From an uncultured Myxococcales bacterium (GTDB taxonomy: Bacteria; Myxococcota_A; UBA9042): DNA of 58,700 nt. Every line of letters begins with the position of its first letter. Position 1 is the stretch's first letter. The notes beneath the pieces are model-generated. The model had not been told where the DNA came from. It made no database searches and was given only the letters and a program-made list of their open reading frames with translations. Of the stretch, positions 44,162-52,044 are shown in pieces. Where the stretch lies: positions 1 to 58,700 of the forward strand of contig CAIYWC010000148.1 in assembly GCA_903929795.1 (NCBI GenBank), written 5' to 3'. The translations under genes and the position numbers were made by a program.

Positions 44162-45484
44162 TTGAAGAAGTTTTCGCAGCAAGCAATGCGCGGTGAAGAA
44201 GGCGTGACGCTCGTCGCGAGCATCGTGCAGTCAATGGGCTTCGTCTGGAGGCCCACCTCGTCGAACGACACGGGCATTGACGGGACGATTGAGGTCCGCG
44301 ATGCGGAAACTGGTCAGGTGACCAACAGAATCATCCAGGTCCAGATCAAGGCGACCGAACGAGCGCAAGTCGTCGATTCTTACGATCGAGCCAGCTTCCG
44401 ATGCAGCCGCGACGACATTGAGTACTGGCTCGGCGGGAACACGCCAGTGATTCTGGTTCTTTGCAGCCCCAAGCAGAAAGCGGCATGGTGGCTCGACGTG
44501 AAGGCGTACGTCGCGTCGAAGGCGCAGACAAGGCAGACGTGCACGTTTGAATTCCTGAAGCAGCGCGACAAGTTCGACGAAAGCGCCCGTGACAAGCTCG
44601 CGCAGTTGGCCCCCTCCGCGTCGGCACCCTACATCGGGCCATCCGTCAAATCGGAGCGACTTTTCTCAAATTTGCTGAGCATCAGGACGCTGCCGGGCAA
44701 CATCTTTGTCGCTCCGACTCTCAAAGGCGTGCCCAGGAAGCCCGTTTGGCCGTCCGGCGTCTTCGTACCCCGCGACTGGGTTCTGCATGACGGCGCTGTG
44801 TACTCGGTCCGCCCTCTCGAACGCAGATTCTGGTCTGGGTTCTGCGACGTCGACGCTGAAGAAGAACACGAAGGTGGGATGCTTTTCGCAACTGACGACG
44901 AGCCGCTCCAAAACGTCGGACGGTATCTGTTGCAGCGGTGTTTGGCTGAGTCCACGCACAGGGAATTGCGGCAGTTCAAGATCGGCAACGACTACCTCCT
45001 CGCCTTCCGCAAGTTCAGGGACCAAGACGTGCGGACGTGGAAGTACGTGAGCGCGCAGAACCAAACAGTCAGAGACGTCGTCGGGTGCAATATTCGGGCG
45101 AACGGCGAGAAACTGTTCCGTCATGTTGCGTTTGTTCCACGGTTTGACCGCATCGGCGACTCCTGGGTGCTAGAAATTTCGCCGACTTACGTCTTTACCA
45201 CCGACGGCTCGGCAGTGAGTCAGGCAAGCAGCAACTGGACCGCAGGCAAAAAGGCGCTTGAACACAACGAGTCAGTCCGCAACAATGTAATATTTTGGTG
45301 GAAATTTCTGAACCGCCAAGACTCCTTGTTCGACGAGACATACCGGCATTTGCGCTTTGGTTCGCTCCTCGGCGTCAGTTCGACTCGGGGGCTCTTTGAC
45401 GAAGCCTGGCACGAGCCCACGGAGGAAGAAGCGGCGCAGGTTGATCGCGACTCTTCGACGGAGGACCTGTGGAAACTGACCTGA
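44162..45484 (+). CDS. DUF4365 nuclease fused to an APAZ-type domain, Argonaute partner
   Basis: I place the start at TTG 44162 (GGGAG just upstream); ATG 44188 is an alternative. The N-terminal part (EEGVTLVASIVQSMGFVWRP, NDTGIDGTIEV, IIQVQIKAT) is a DUF4365 PD-(D/E)XK-like nuclease with Asp40, Gln61 and Lys63. The C-terminal 280 residues, from about SVKSERLFSNLLSIRTLPGN, would be the APAZ region, homologous to Argonaute N and linker domains, which pairs with short Argonautes. The gene overlaps the Argonaute gene by 16 bases. In SPARDA-type systems the Argonaute senses invading DNA with a guide and unleashes this nuclease on DNA and RNA, killing the infected cell. The APAZ call rests mainly on gene context. 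Confidence 0.75.
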   Translation: MKKFSQQAMRGEEGVTLVASIVQSMGFVWRPTSSNDTGIDGTIEVRDAETGQVTNRIIQVQIKATERAQVVDSYDRASFRCSRDDIEYWLGGNTPVILVLCSPKQKAAWWLDVKAYVASKAQTRQTCTFEFLKQRDKFDESARDKLAQLAPSASAPYIGPSVKSERLFSNLLSIRTLPGNIFVAPTLKGVPRKPVWPSGVFVPRDWVLHDGAVYSVRPLERRFWSGFCDVDAEEEHEGGMLFATDDEPLQNVGRYLLQRCLAESTHRELRQFKIGNDYLLAFRKFRDQDVRTWKYVSAQNQTVRDVVGCNIRANGEKLFRHVAFVPRFDRIGDSWVLEISPTYVFTTDGSAVSQASSNWTAGKKALEHNESVRNNVIFWWKFLNRQDSLFDETYRHLRFGSLLGVSSTRGLFDEAWHEPTEEEAAQVDRDSSTEDLWKLT

Positions 45485-46890
45485 CGCGCGTGGCTGTCCT
45501 CGATGAACCCGAGCTTGAATTTGGCCAAGGCGGCCGGCATGTTGACCTCCGCACCGGGCTGACGCTCCACGGGCCACTCGCTGACCCGAACGCGACCGCT
45601 GAGGAGCTCGGCCCTCTCCGCATCTCAGTGATCGGCACCGGCCAAACGATCGCGGACGCGACCACATGGTTGCAGAAAATGGCACGGGACGGCGCGCCCG
45701 CGAAGCCATCGAGGCTGTCGAATCTGTTCATGCCGTTTCCGGGCACGGGACGGGACAGCGGTTTTCGGCGAGAGTTTCAGTTTGATGGGGCGATGGGCGA
45801 AATCATGCAGCGCAACCTGCTTCTCCCCGAGAAGGCAACGCGCGAGCAACTGCTGTCAACCATCGACGAAATTGGCGCAGTTGCGCAGCAGGTTTGCGAC
45901 CGACGGCGCGCTGAAGTCGTCGTCGTCGCGTTGCCGGCGGAATACCTCAACGCCATCAGCGACGAGCACCATCCTCGATTCCGCGGAATCGTCAAGGCAC
46001 GGCTGATGACAGTTTGTCGGGCCCCAATCCAACTCTTGCTTCCTACGACGTACAACGCCGGCCGAGCGGCCAAACAGAAGAAGCGGCCGCATCTAATCAA
46101 ACAGTTACAGGACGAGGCGACGCGCGCGTGGAACATCTTCACCGCCCTGTACTACAAGGCAGGCGGCACACCTTGGCGCGTGCCGCGGCGGACGAGCGAT
46201 TACACATCGTGCGCGATCGGCATCAGTTTCTTTGAGTCGGAAGACGGCTCAGCGATGCACAGCAGCATGGCCCAGATTTTTGACGAGCGCGGGGTCGGCT
46301 CCGTCGTCCGGGGCGCTGAGGCCGTTGTCGAAAAGTCCGATCGACGCCCGTACCTGCGAGCGGAAGACGCGCACTCGCTGCTCGAAGACGCGCTCAAGTC
46401 GTACCTGCGAATGCATCGGACGATGCCGGCGCGCGTGACGATTCACAAGTCGTCAGAGTTTAGGCCATCCGAAATTGAAGGGTTCAGACAAGCCGCGCTC
46501 GACAACCGCGTTCAGATGCTGGAGATGATTTGGATTGGAAACACTGGCATCCGGCTATTCAGGGAAGGCAAGTACCCGCCACTTCGCGGTACGGTTTGGC
46601 GCCTCGACGATGACCGCTTGCTGTTCTACACGCGCGGCAGCGTACAGTTTTTTCAGACGTACCCAGGGATGTACGTCCCCAACCCGCTGCTTGTGCGAAT
46701 CCAACAGGCAGAGCGCCCGGACGACGAGATTCTGCGAGAAATTTTGGCACTTACGAAAATGAATTGGAACAACACGCAGTTTGACAACCGCTCCCCGATC
46801 ACGCTGAAAGCGTCGCGGTCAGTCGGCGATGTGCTCAAGCATTTGCCGCCCGGCGCCCCCGTCGCGCACGAATACAGGTACTACATGTGA
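45469..46890 (+). CDS. Short prokaryotic Argonaute (MID-PIWI), catalytically inactive
   Basis: This 473-residue protein has only MID and PIWI domains, as in short pAgos. Recognisable parts are the MID region (EVVVVALPAEYL, IVKARLMTVCRAPIQLLLPT), the conserved ALYYKAGGTPWRVP at 226-239 and the PIWI end LTKMNWNNTQFDNRSPITLK at about 429-448. The catalytic DEDX positions are lost: the first is replaced within AIGISFF (249-255) and the third in TIHKSSEF. It should therefore bind a guide and a target without cutting. GTG 45469 overlaps the partner gene, so the two are co-translated and probably form a heterodimer. Confidence 0.85.
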   Translation: METDLTRVAVLDEPELEFGQGGRHVDLRTGLTLHGPLADPNATAEELGPLRISVIGTGQTIADATTWLQKMARDGAPAKPSRLSNLFMPFPGTGRDSGFRREFQFDGAMGEIMQRNLLLPEKATREQLLSTIDEIGAVAQQVCDRRRAEVVVVALPAEYLNAISDEHHPRFRGIVKARLMTVCRAPIQLLLPTTYNAGRAAKQKKRPHLIKQLQDEATRAWNIFTALYYKAGGTPWRVPRRTSDYTSCAIGISFFESEDGSAMHSSMAQIFDERGVGSVVRGAEAVVEKSDRRPYLRAEDAHSLLEDALKSYLRMHRTMPARVTIHKSSEFRPSEIEGFRQAALDNRVQMLEMIWIGNTGIRLFREGKYPPLRGTVWRLDDDRLLFYTRGSVQFFQTYPGMYVPNPLLVRIQQAERPDDEILREILALTKMNWNNTQFDNRSPITLKASRSVGDVLKHLPPGAPVAHEYRYYM

Positions 46891-46951
46891 CGCGGACCCG
46901 CGGGAAATAGAGCTCCGCGACAAGTGCGCGAAGCGAGACAAGGAGCAACCA

Positions 46952-48019
46952 GTGACAACCTCTTCCCTCACGCTGCCATCGTCAGCCAACGTCCTCCTCT
47001 ACCAAACCGAGGACGGCCAAACCCACCTCGACGTCACGCTGCTCAACGAGACCGTCTGGTTGTCGCTCTCCCAGCTCACCGACCTGTTCCAGCGCGACAA
47101 GTCGGTCATCTCGCGCCACATCAAGAACGTGTTCGATGAAGGCGAACTGACGCCGGTCGCAACTGTTGCATTTTTTGCAACGGTTCAATCTGAAGGCGAG
47201 CGGCAGGTCGAGCGGCAGGTCGAGCACTTCAATCTCGACGTCATCATCTCGGTCGGCTACCGCGTCAAATCGCACCGCGGCACACAGTTCCGCATCTGGG
47301 CGACGCAGCGGTTGCGCGAGTTCATCGTCAAGGGCTTTCTTCTCGACGACGACCGCTTCAAGCGCGGCGCCGGCAGCAACTACTTTGACGAACTGCTCGC
47401 TCGCATCCGTGACATCCGGTCGTCCGAGAAGGCCTTCTGGCGCAAGGTGTTGGAGATCTACGCGACCAGCATCGACTACGACCCGCGGACCGAGCCCACG
47501 CGCCGCTTCTTTCAGACCGTGCAGAACAAGATGCACTGGGCCGTGCACGGGCACACCGCCGCGGAGATCATCGCTCAGCGCTCGGATGCTTCGTTGCCAA
47601 ACATGGGCCTGACGTCGTGGCAGGGCGAGAAGCCGCGCAAGGCGGATGTCGACGTCGCCAAGAACTACCTGAACGCCGAGGAAGTCGAGACGCTGAACCG
47701 GATCGTCAACATGTACTTGGAGTTTGCCGAGTTGCAGGCGACGAACAAGAAGCCGATGTACATGGCTGATTGGATCCGCAAGCTGGATGACTTCCTGAAG
47801 TTGACGGAGCGCGAGTTGTTGACGCACGTGGGCACGGTGTCCGCAGAGGTCACCAAGGCCAAGGCGACGGCGGAGTTTGAGCAATTTGCGCAAGGGCGGC
47901 GAGAGCTGGAAGCGCCGGTGGAGGCGCATTTTGCGGACGCGGTTGGGCGGAGCAAGGCGCTGGAAAAAAGTGGTGGTGCACTGCCGGGATCAGCGCCGAC
48001 GGTGCGCGGGCGAAAGTAA
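46952..48019 (+). CDS. RhuM-family protein
   Basis: GTG 46952 follows AAGGAG at six bases and gives 355 residues. The N-terminus (VWLSLSQLTDLFQRDKSVIS, RHIKNVFDEGEL) and centre (NLDVIISVGYRVKSHRGTQF, RIWATQRLREFIVKGF) are highly typical of the virulence RhuM family, a group with a winged-helix-like N-terminal part and a Bro-N/KilA-like relation. The middle has FWRKVLEIYATSIDYDP and HGHTAAEIIAQRSDA. RhuM genes occur in pathogenicity and defence islands, often near restriction systems. The biochemical role is not established. It follows the Argonaute gene by about 60 bases and may share its transcript. Confidence 0.88.
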   Translation: MTTSSLTLPSSANVLLYQTEDGQTHLDVTLLNETVWLSLSQLTDLFQRDKSVISRHIKNVFDEGELTPVATVAFFATVQSEGERQVERQVEHFNLDVIISVGYRVKSHRGTQFRIWATQRLREFIVKGFLLDDDRFKRGAGSNYFDELLARIRDIRSSEKAFWRKVLEIYATSIDYDPRTEPTRRFFQTVQNKMHWAVHGHTAAEIIAQRSDASLPNMGLTSWQGEKPRKADVDVAKNYLNAEEVETLNRIVNMYLEFAELQATNKKPMYMADWIRKLDDFLKLTERELLTHVGTVSAEVTKAKATAEFEQFAQGRRELEAPVEAHFADAVGRSKALEKSGGALPGSAPTVRGRK

Positions 48020-48070
48020 TCTGGGTGGATGCCGTGGCAAGTGCCAGCGGCGAGCGACGGAAGCTCTTGA

Positions 48071-48086
48071 ATATTTCGCGTGATAA
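48071..48086 (+). repeat. Intergenic AATATTTYGCGTRATA-family motif, copy 7
   Basis: The sequence is ATATTTCGCGTGATAA, in the gap between the convergent RhuM gene and the exported-protein gene. Confidence 0.6.
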
Positions 48087-48125
48087 TTTTCGAGCACCAC
48101 CGGTGGATCGGCGTGACCACAGATT

Positions 48126-48950
48126 TCAAAATATGAAGTACGTGACGAAGCCCAGGAACGCGCCGATGAGGATCGACCCAAGGACCAACGCCCCGGTAGT
48201 GCCCAACCACATGTCAACCGGGGCGAGAATCAGCCCACAACCCGCCCCACAGAGCATCTGCCAAAGCAAGGCCAACAGCTTGTCGCCGGTGGTCAACTTG
48301 GGCTTCGGGGCAACGACCTGCACAACTGGCGCGGGTGGGTCCAAAGCGCCGCGGACTGACCTCGCTTCAGATACGCGCTTGTCATCCGACTCACCGTGGA
48401 TCTGCAGGAACCGGTCAAGGACTGCCTTCTTGTCGTCGTCGGTCGTGTTCTGCAAGGCCAAGAAGCGAGAGAGAACCGCCGCGTCGTCGTCCAATCGTTG
48501 GCGATAGGCAACCCGCGCGGCGCAACATGTGCGCCATCGAGTACACGCGTCGGTTGCGGCATCCCGGTACGGATTGACGCCGCCGATCGCGGCAAGCCCG
48601 CACCAAGCCTGAACGTGCACTTCACATGCGGTCGCGGAGTCATTCTGGGCACGGAGTGCCGCGTCCTTGGCTTCTTCCGCGGCGATGTTGAGGCCACCGA
48701 GCCCTTGCGCCGTCTTTTCCAACGCGAGCGGTGGAAGCGCAACGTCAACGTGCAGACAGTCGTTCGCCGTGGCCGTCGCGAAAATCGGGTCCGCGCCGGA
48801 TGCCGGACCCTGGTCCGCTGACGCTGCCGCCGGGCAAAGCAGCGTGGTCACGGTGCCGAACGCGGCGAGCACGATCGACAGCAAACAATGAACTCCGCAC
48901 CGTCGCCGAAGTTGCATGTGCGTCCGAATGGCTGGTACTTTCTCGCACAT
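48126..48950 (-). CDS. Exported protein with C-terminal membrane segments
   Basis: This 274-residue protein has a signal peptide (CLLSIVLAAFGTVTTLLCPA, ASA) and a helical middle with paired cysteines (CEVHVQAWCGL, CTRWRTCCAARVAYRQRL). Two hydrophobic segments lie at the end (LLALLWQMLCGAGCGLILAP and GALVLGSILIGAFLGFVTYF). It is probably a periplasmic helical domain anchored in the inner membrane by its C-terminus. ATG 48950 is used; ATG 48917 is an alternative with a shorter leader. No family is recognised. Confidence 0.65.
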   Translation of the reverse strand: MCEKVPAIRTHMQLRRRCGVHCLLSIVLAAFGTVTTLLCPAAASADQGPASGADPIFATATANDCLHVDVALPPLALEKTAQGLGGLNIAAEEAKDAALRAQNDSATACEVHVQAWCGLAAIGGVNPYRDAATDACTRWRTCCAARVAYRQRLDDDAAVLSRFLALQNTTDDDKKAVLDRFLQIHGESDDKRVSEARSVRGALDPPAPVVQVVAPKPKLTTGDKLLALLWQMLCGAGCGLILAPVDMWLGTTGALVLGSILIGAFLGFVTYFIF

Positions 48951-49035
48951 GCTGCACCATCCTGCTGACGTGGTGGCGATTCTCCGACGGTTTCGCGCTG
49001 CCGACCGGCCACCCGAGAGTCCCAGCCGTCGCGCG

Positions 49036-49605
49036 TTAATGCTTCAGTAACGCTGCTGCAGCCACAATTCCTGCGAAGTTGGTCAGCGCGACGATGACCG
49101 CAACCCAAAGCAGCATCGGTCGAATCTCCCTGCGCACCGCGGCCGCTGCCTGCTCTACGTCGGTGACCGCGCCCGAGCGCTGCACAGTAATCGCCTCGGA
49201 GATCTGCGTGACCAGCACGTTTGCCTCCCGGGATGCCCGGTCCAGACTCGCATTCACCAGCTTTTCGGCCTCTTTGCGCGTGTTTTGGACCGCGACCTCG
49301 ATCTCACGATCCACAAACGTCCCAGCGTGCTGACGCAGGGTAGTGATCGTGTGGTCGATGATCTCGGTCTGGAGCGCCCGCCGATGCTTGGTCAGAAGCG
49401 CGTCAAGGTCTGCCCGCGCTTTTTCCACCGTCGCATCCACAAGCGACTGAACATCGGGTGCGCCCAGAAGGCGCTTCGCTCGCTGCTCCACGGTGTCGGT
49501 CGTCTCCGCCACCAGCGTTCGAACGTCCGCCGCGCCAAGAATGTGCGGCAGGCGTTTCTCAATGTGTTTGACGGTCTCAAGACCCGCTTCATCCCCGAAT
49601 CCCAT
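49036..49605 (-). CDS. Coiled-coil protein with C-terminal membrane anchor
   Basis: The preferred start is the ATG at 49605, nine bases from GAGG; an ATG two codons earlier sits too close to it. About 190 residues form a long heptad-rich helix (VEKARADLDALLTKHRRALQ, VQNTRKEAEKLVNASLDRAS), ending in one transmembrane helix (MLLWVAVIVALTNFAGIVAA). Two repeats of the form ILGAADVRTLVAETTDTVEQ / LLGAPDVQSLVDATVEK stand at the start. The gene follows the EcsC-family gene by 18 bases on the same strand, so the two are probably cotranscribed. The function is unknown. Confidence 0.65.
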   Translation of the reverse strand: MGFGDEAGLETVKHIEKRLPHILGAADVRTLVAETTDTVEQRAKRLLGAPDVQSLVDATVEKARADLDALLTKHRRALQTEIIDHTITTLRQHAGTFVDREIEVAVQNTRKEAEKLVNASLDRASREANVLVTQISEAITVQRSGAVTDVEQAAAAVRREIRPMLLWVAVIVALTNFAGIVAAAALLKH

Positions 49606-49623
49606 CGCCATTTGCCTCGTAGC

Positions 49624-50415
49624 TCAAAGGTTTTCGTAGCCCAACCGCACTGCCTCTGCTCCGTACTGCCGCTCAAGACGCAGGACGGTGAAGTGCCCGT
49701 GGGCCATGTTCTGGAAGTGATCCATGAACAGCGTGTTGATGAGCGCGCCGCCTGCCGCACCGATGATCGGCACGGCCTGTGCGGCCGCTTTCTCGGAGAC
49801 CGTGATGCCAAAGCGTGTGGCGATGGTTGCAATCAGCCGGGCAATTGGCGGCGCGCCCGCTTCGGTCAGGCCTTTCTCGGCAATAAATTCAGCAGCTTGA
49901 CTGACGGAACGAGCGAGCAACGCCCGCGTGGCGAAGTAGCCGGAGTCTGCGGCGTCGTCGCCGGAGGTCCGTCCGCCCATGGCGAAGACCTGCAGGCAGG
50001 CGAGGCCAGTCGCGACGTCCCGTACGTCGGCGCCCTCGCTGCGCGCTATGTCGGCGATGGAGCGCAGCATGATCGTTGTACTCACGGGCAGTTCGATCGG
50101 GAGTGCAGCCAGGCCGGCAGCGCCGCCAAGAGCCCCGGACACTCCGACGACCAGCATGTGCCAGCGGTCGTTCGGCGGCTCCGGGTTGCCGTCGCTCATC
50201 GTATGCACTGCGACCTTGAGCGCCTTGGTCAACGCCGCCTCTGTGGCAATCGTCACTTTTTCGCGCCAGTTGTCTGGCAGCGCCTCGAACCCCTTCTCGA
50301 TGGGCAGACCAAGCAGATTTGTCGCCTTGGCGGCCAGGCCCGGATTCTCAAGCAAGGTCTTGGCGTGCTTCAGGGTTGCCAGATCCGCCGAAGTCAACAT
50401 TTTCGATTTGGCCAT
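49624..50415 (-). CDS. EcsC-family protein
   Basis: ATG 50415 has AAGGAGG eight bases upstream. The 263-residue product matches the EcsC protein family: LGLPIEKGFEALPDNWREKV, then the glycine/alanine-rich hydrophobic helix VVGVSGALGGAAGLAALPIE, LPVSTTIMLRSIADIARSEG, the ATGLACLQVFAMGG signature and a C-terminal AVPIIGAAGGALINTLFMDH. EcsC-like proteins associate with membranes, and their biochemical role is not settled. The next gene downstream encodes a membrane-anchored coiled coil. The two probably act together. Confidence 0.82.
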   Translation of the reverse strand: MAKSKMLTSADLATLKHAKTLLENPGLAAKATNLLGLPIEKGFEALPDNWREKVTIATEAALTKALKVAVHTMSDGNPEPPNDRWHMLVVGVSGALGGAAGLAALPIELPVSTTIMLRSIADIARSEGADVRDVATGLACLQVFAMGGRTSGDDAADSGYFATRALLARSVSQAAEFIAEKGLTEAGAPPIARLIATIATRFGITVSEKAAAQAVPIIGAAGGALINTLFMDHFQNMAHGHFTVLRLERQYGAEAVRLGYENL

Positions 50416-50667
50416 TTCAGTCTCCTCCTTCCGATGATTGCTCAGAAACACGGCACACGTGACGACTGCGTGCGGCGCAAATGGAGCAAAAGTGCTGATG
50501 AAATGCGGCGAGCTGCTGGCGATAGCAGTTGTCGCATCCCGCACTCGGGCGGTCGGCAGACATCGCCTCGCGACCCGGCGCGATGTACGTTCGTGGCCGC
50601 ACGACCCGGACCGCCCTGAGGCGCACCACGCTGCTCGGCTGCCGCTGCCGACACGAGCGTCCGTGCG

Positions 50668-50874
50668 TCATGACTCATGGACGCGGCCGTCATCGTCGAC
50701 AGAAAGCGTGACGGTGGAGTCCCACAAGAAGCCTTTCTTGAAGAGCGTGGCCCGACGATGGGCGATGTACTGGACGACATAGCCCTTGCTCTGGTAGCGG
50801 GCCACGGCCGCATTTAGCGCGAATTGCAGGTTTGCGCTGTCGAGCATCTGTCCCAACCCTCCGAGCAGACTCAT
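50668..50874 (-). CDS. Hypothetical 68-residue protein
   Basis: GGAGG lies four bases before ATG 50874. The small protein has an amphipathic N-terminal helix (SLLGGLGQMLDSANLQFALN), a basic aromatic middle (YQSKGYVVQYIAHRRATLFK) and a strand-like end (STVTLSVDDDGRV). Its size and strong ribosome site support a real gene. It is upstream of the EcsC-family gene, separated by 252 bases without features. The stretch 50875-51318 between it and the next gene shows nothing I can support. Confidence 0.55.
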   Translation of the reverse strand: MSLLGGLGQMLDSANLQFALNAAVARYQSKGYVVQYIAHRRATLFKKGFLWDSTVTLSVDDDGRVHES

Positions 50875-51318
50875 GATTCCTCCGGTCGCAGATTCGGTGC
50901 GACTGCATTCTGGTTCAGCTAAGGCCCCGGTCAACCGCAGGCAACGAGCTGCAAAGCGGGCACTGGCGAAGAGATCCGAGAAGCTTACCCGATTCGTCGC
51001 CTCCGCCGTTGACGACATGTTCGCCGGGAAACGCGCGGCCCGTCTTCATCGAGACCGAAGTTGCGGTGTGCTGCTCGGCGTCGGAGCCATGCTGAACACC
51101 GGTACCCCGACTTCGTCGTCGCTCATCAGGTCCTCCGCTCGTCCCGGAGCGCGCAGCGCATGCCACATGCGTGACATTCGCAGCGACGTTTGCTCCGTCA
51201 CCTCGTCAACGTGCAAGCCATGTCGTCTATATCAATCCTGACGACGCAATTGGGATGCTATGGCAGGTTCGCTCCGCTTGTCCAGTCCGCGAAACTACTG
51301 CGGATGACGGCGGACCCC

Positions 51319-51633
51319 ATGCGACAATTTGGCGAGCACCTTCGGGCCATGCGGAAGGCGCGCGGCCTGTCGCAGAACGAGTTGGCGGAGCGCGCCGACG
51401 TCAATGACAAGTACCTGGGCGAGATCGAACGCGGCGTTGGCAACCCGTCGCTGGAGGTGCTGATGAAGGTCGCCAAGGCGCTCGGCGTCGATCTTGCGAC
51501 CGTCGTGGGCGATCCGGTGACCCTGCTTGGGCGGACCGACCTTTGTGCCGAACTGCATCGGCACGTGGAGGCGCTGTCGGACGATGAGATGCGCGACATC
51601 GTGCGGATGTTCCGGCTGCGCAGCCGTGCGTGA
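51319..51633 (+). CDS. XRE-family HTH transcriptional regulator
   Basis: Residues 1-65 are a textbook Cro/C1-type helix-turn-helix (FGEHLRAMRKARGLSQNELA, ERADVNDKYLGEIERGVGNP, SLEVLMKVAKALGVDL). A short C-terminal helix (LHRHVEALSDDEMRDIVRMF) follows, perhaps for dimerisation. The start may be ATG 51319 or 51304; both have weak ribosome sites. Its target is unknown. It precedes a gap with a degenerate motif copy and is convergent with the gene ending at 52045. Confidence 0.8.
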   Translation: MRQFGEHLRAMRKARGLSQNELAERADVNDKYLGEIERGVGNPSLEVLMKVAKALGVDLATVVGDPVTLLGRTDLCAELHRHVEALSDDEMRDIVRMFRLRSRA

Positions 51634-51660
51634 ACCCCGCACGAGACCTCACTCCTGAAC

Positions 51661-51676
51661 TTATTTTGCTGATACG
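51661..51676 (+). repeat. Degenerate AATATTTYGCGTRATA-family motif, copy 8
   Basis: TTATTTTGCTGATACG is followed by GTGCTGG, the same tail as the copy at 54139-54155, which supports common origin. Confidence 0.4.
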
Positions 51677-51774
51677 GTGCTGGGAATCTCGGTGCTCCGG
51701 AAACTTTTCGTGCAAAGAGTCGTCGGTGCCGGCCGTCGTCGGCATATGCCGGTAGACACAGTGTGGCGTGCTGG

Positions 51775-52044
51775 CTAAGCGTCGTCGTCGAGGGCGTCGA
51801 AGACAGGCACTGGCGCAGAAGCTACCGGTGAATGCAGGCATGAACCCGCGAACTCGCAAACCAAAAGGTGCTGGTCCGCCTTGGGCACTGACTTCAAATA
51901 GTCGATGCGCACCTCCCTGACCGTATGGTTGAGCTTCTTGCCGAAACCCGTCGCCACCTTCACCGTCAGCAAACGCGTGCGACTTGCCGAATTGCCGCTG
52001 CAGTTCGTCGGATATTCTCGCGCGGGAACACAGCAGACCGCCAG
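51775..52044 (-). pseudogene. In-frame extension of the gene at 52045-53136 beyond an amber codon
   Basis: After the TAG at 52045-52047 the same frame stays open for 89 more codons to a TAG at 51775. The translation looks coding (RLLTVKVATGFGKKLNHTVR, EVRIDYLKSVPKADQHLLV) and has no good start codon or ribosome site of its own. The simplest reading is that the original protein was about 450 residues and lost its C-terminus by one nonsense mutation. Programmed readthrough or a sequencing error are alternatives. Confidence 0.5.

Noticed and set aside
5739..48086. Interpretation of the 16-bp motif as dif/pdif (Xer) sites
   Set aside because: ATTTCGCGTRATA resembles one Xer arm, but no second arm at the required 6-bp spacing could be found in any copy.
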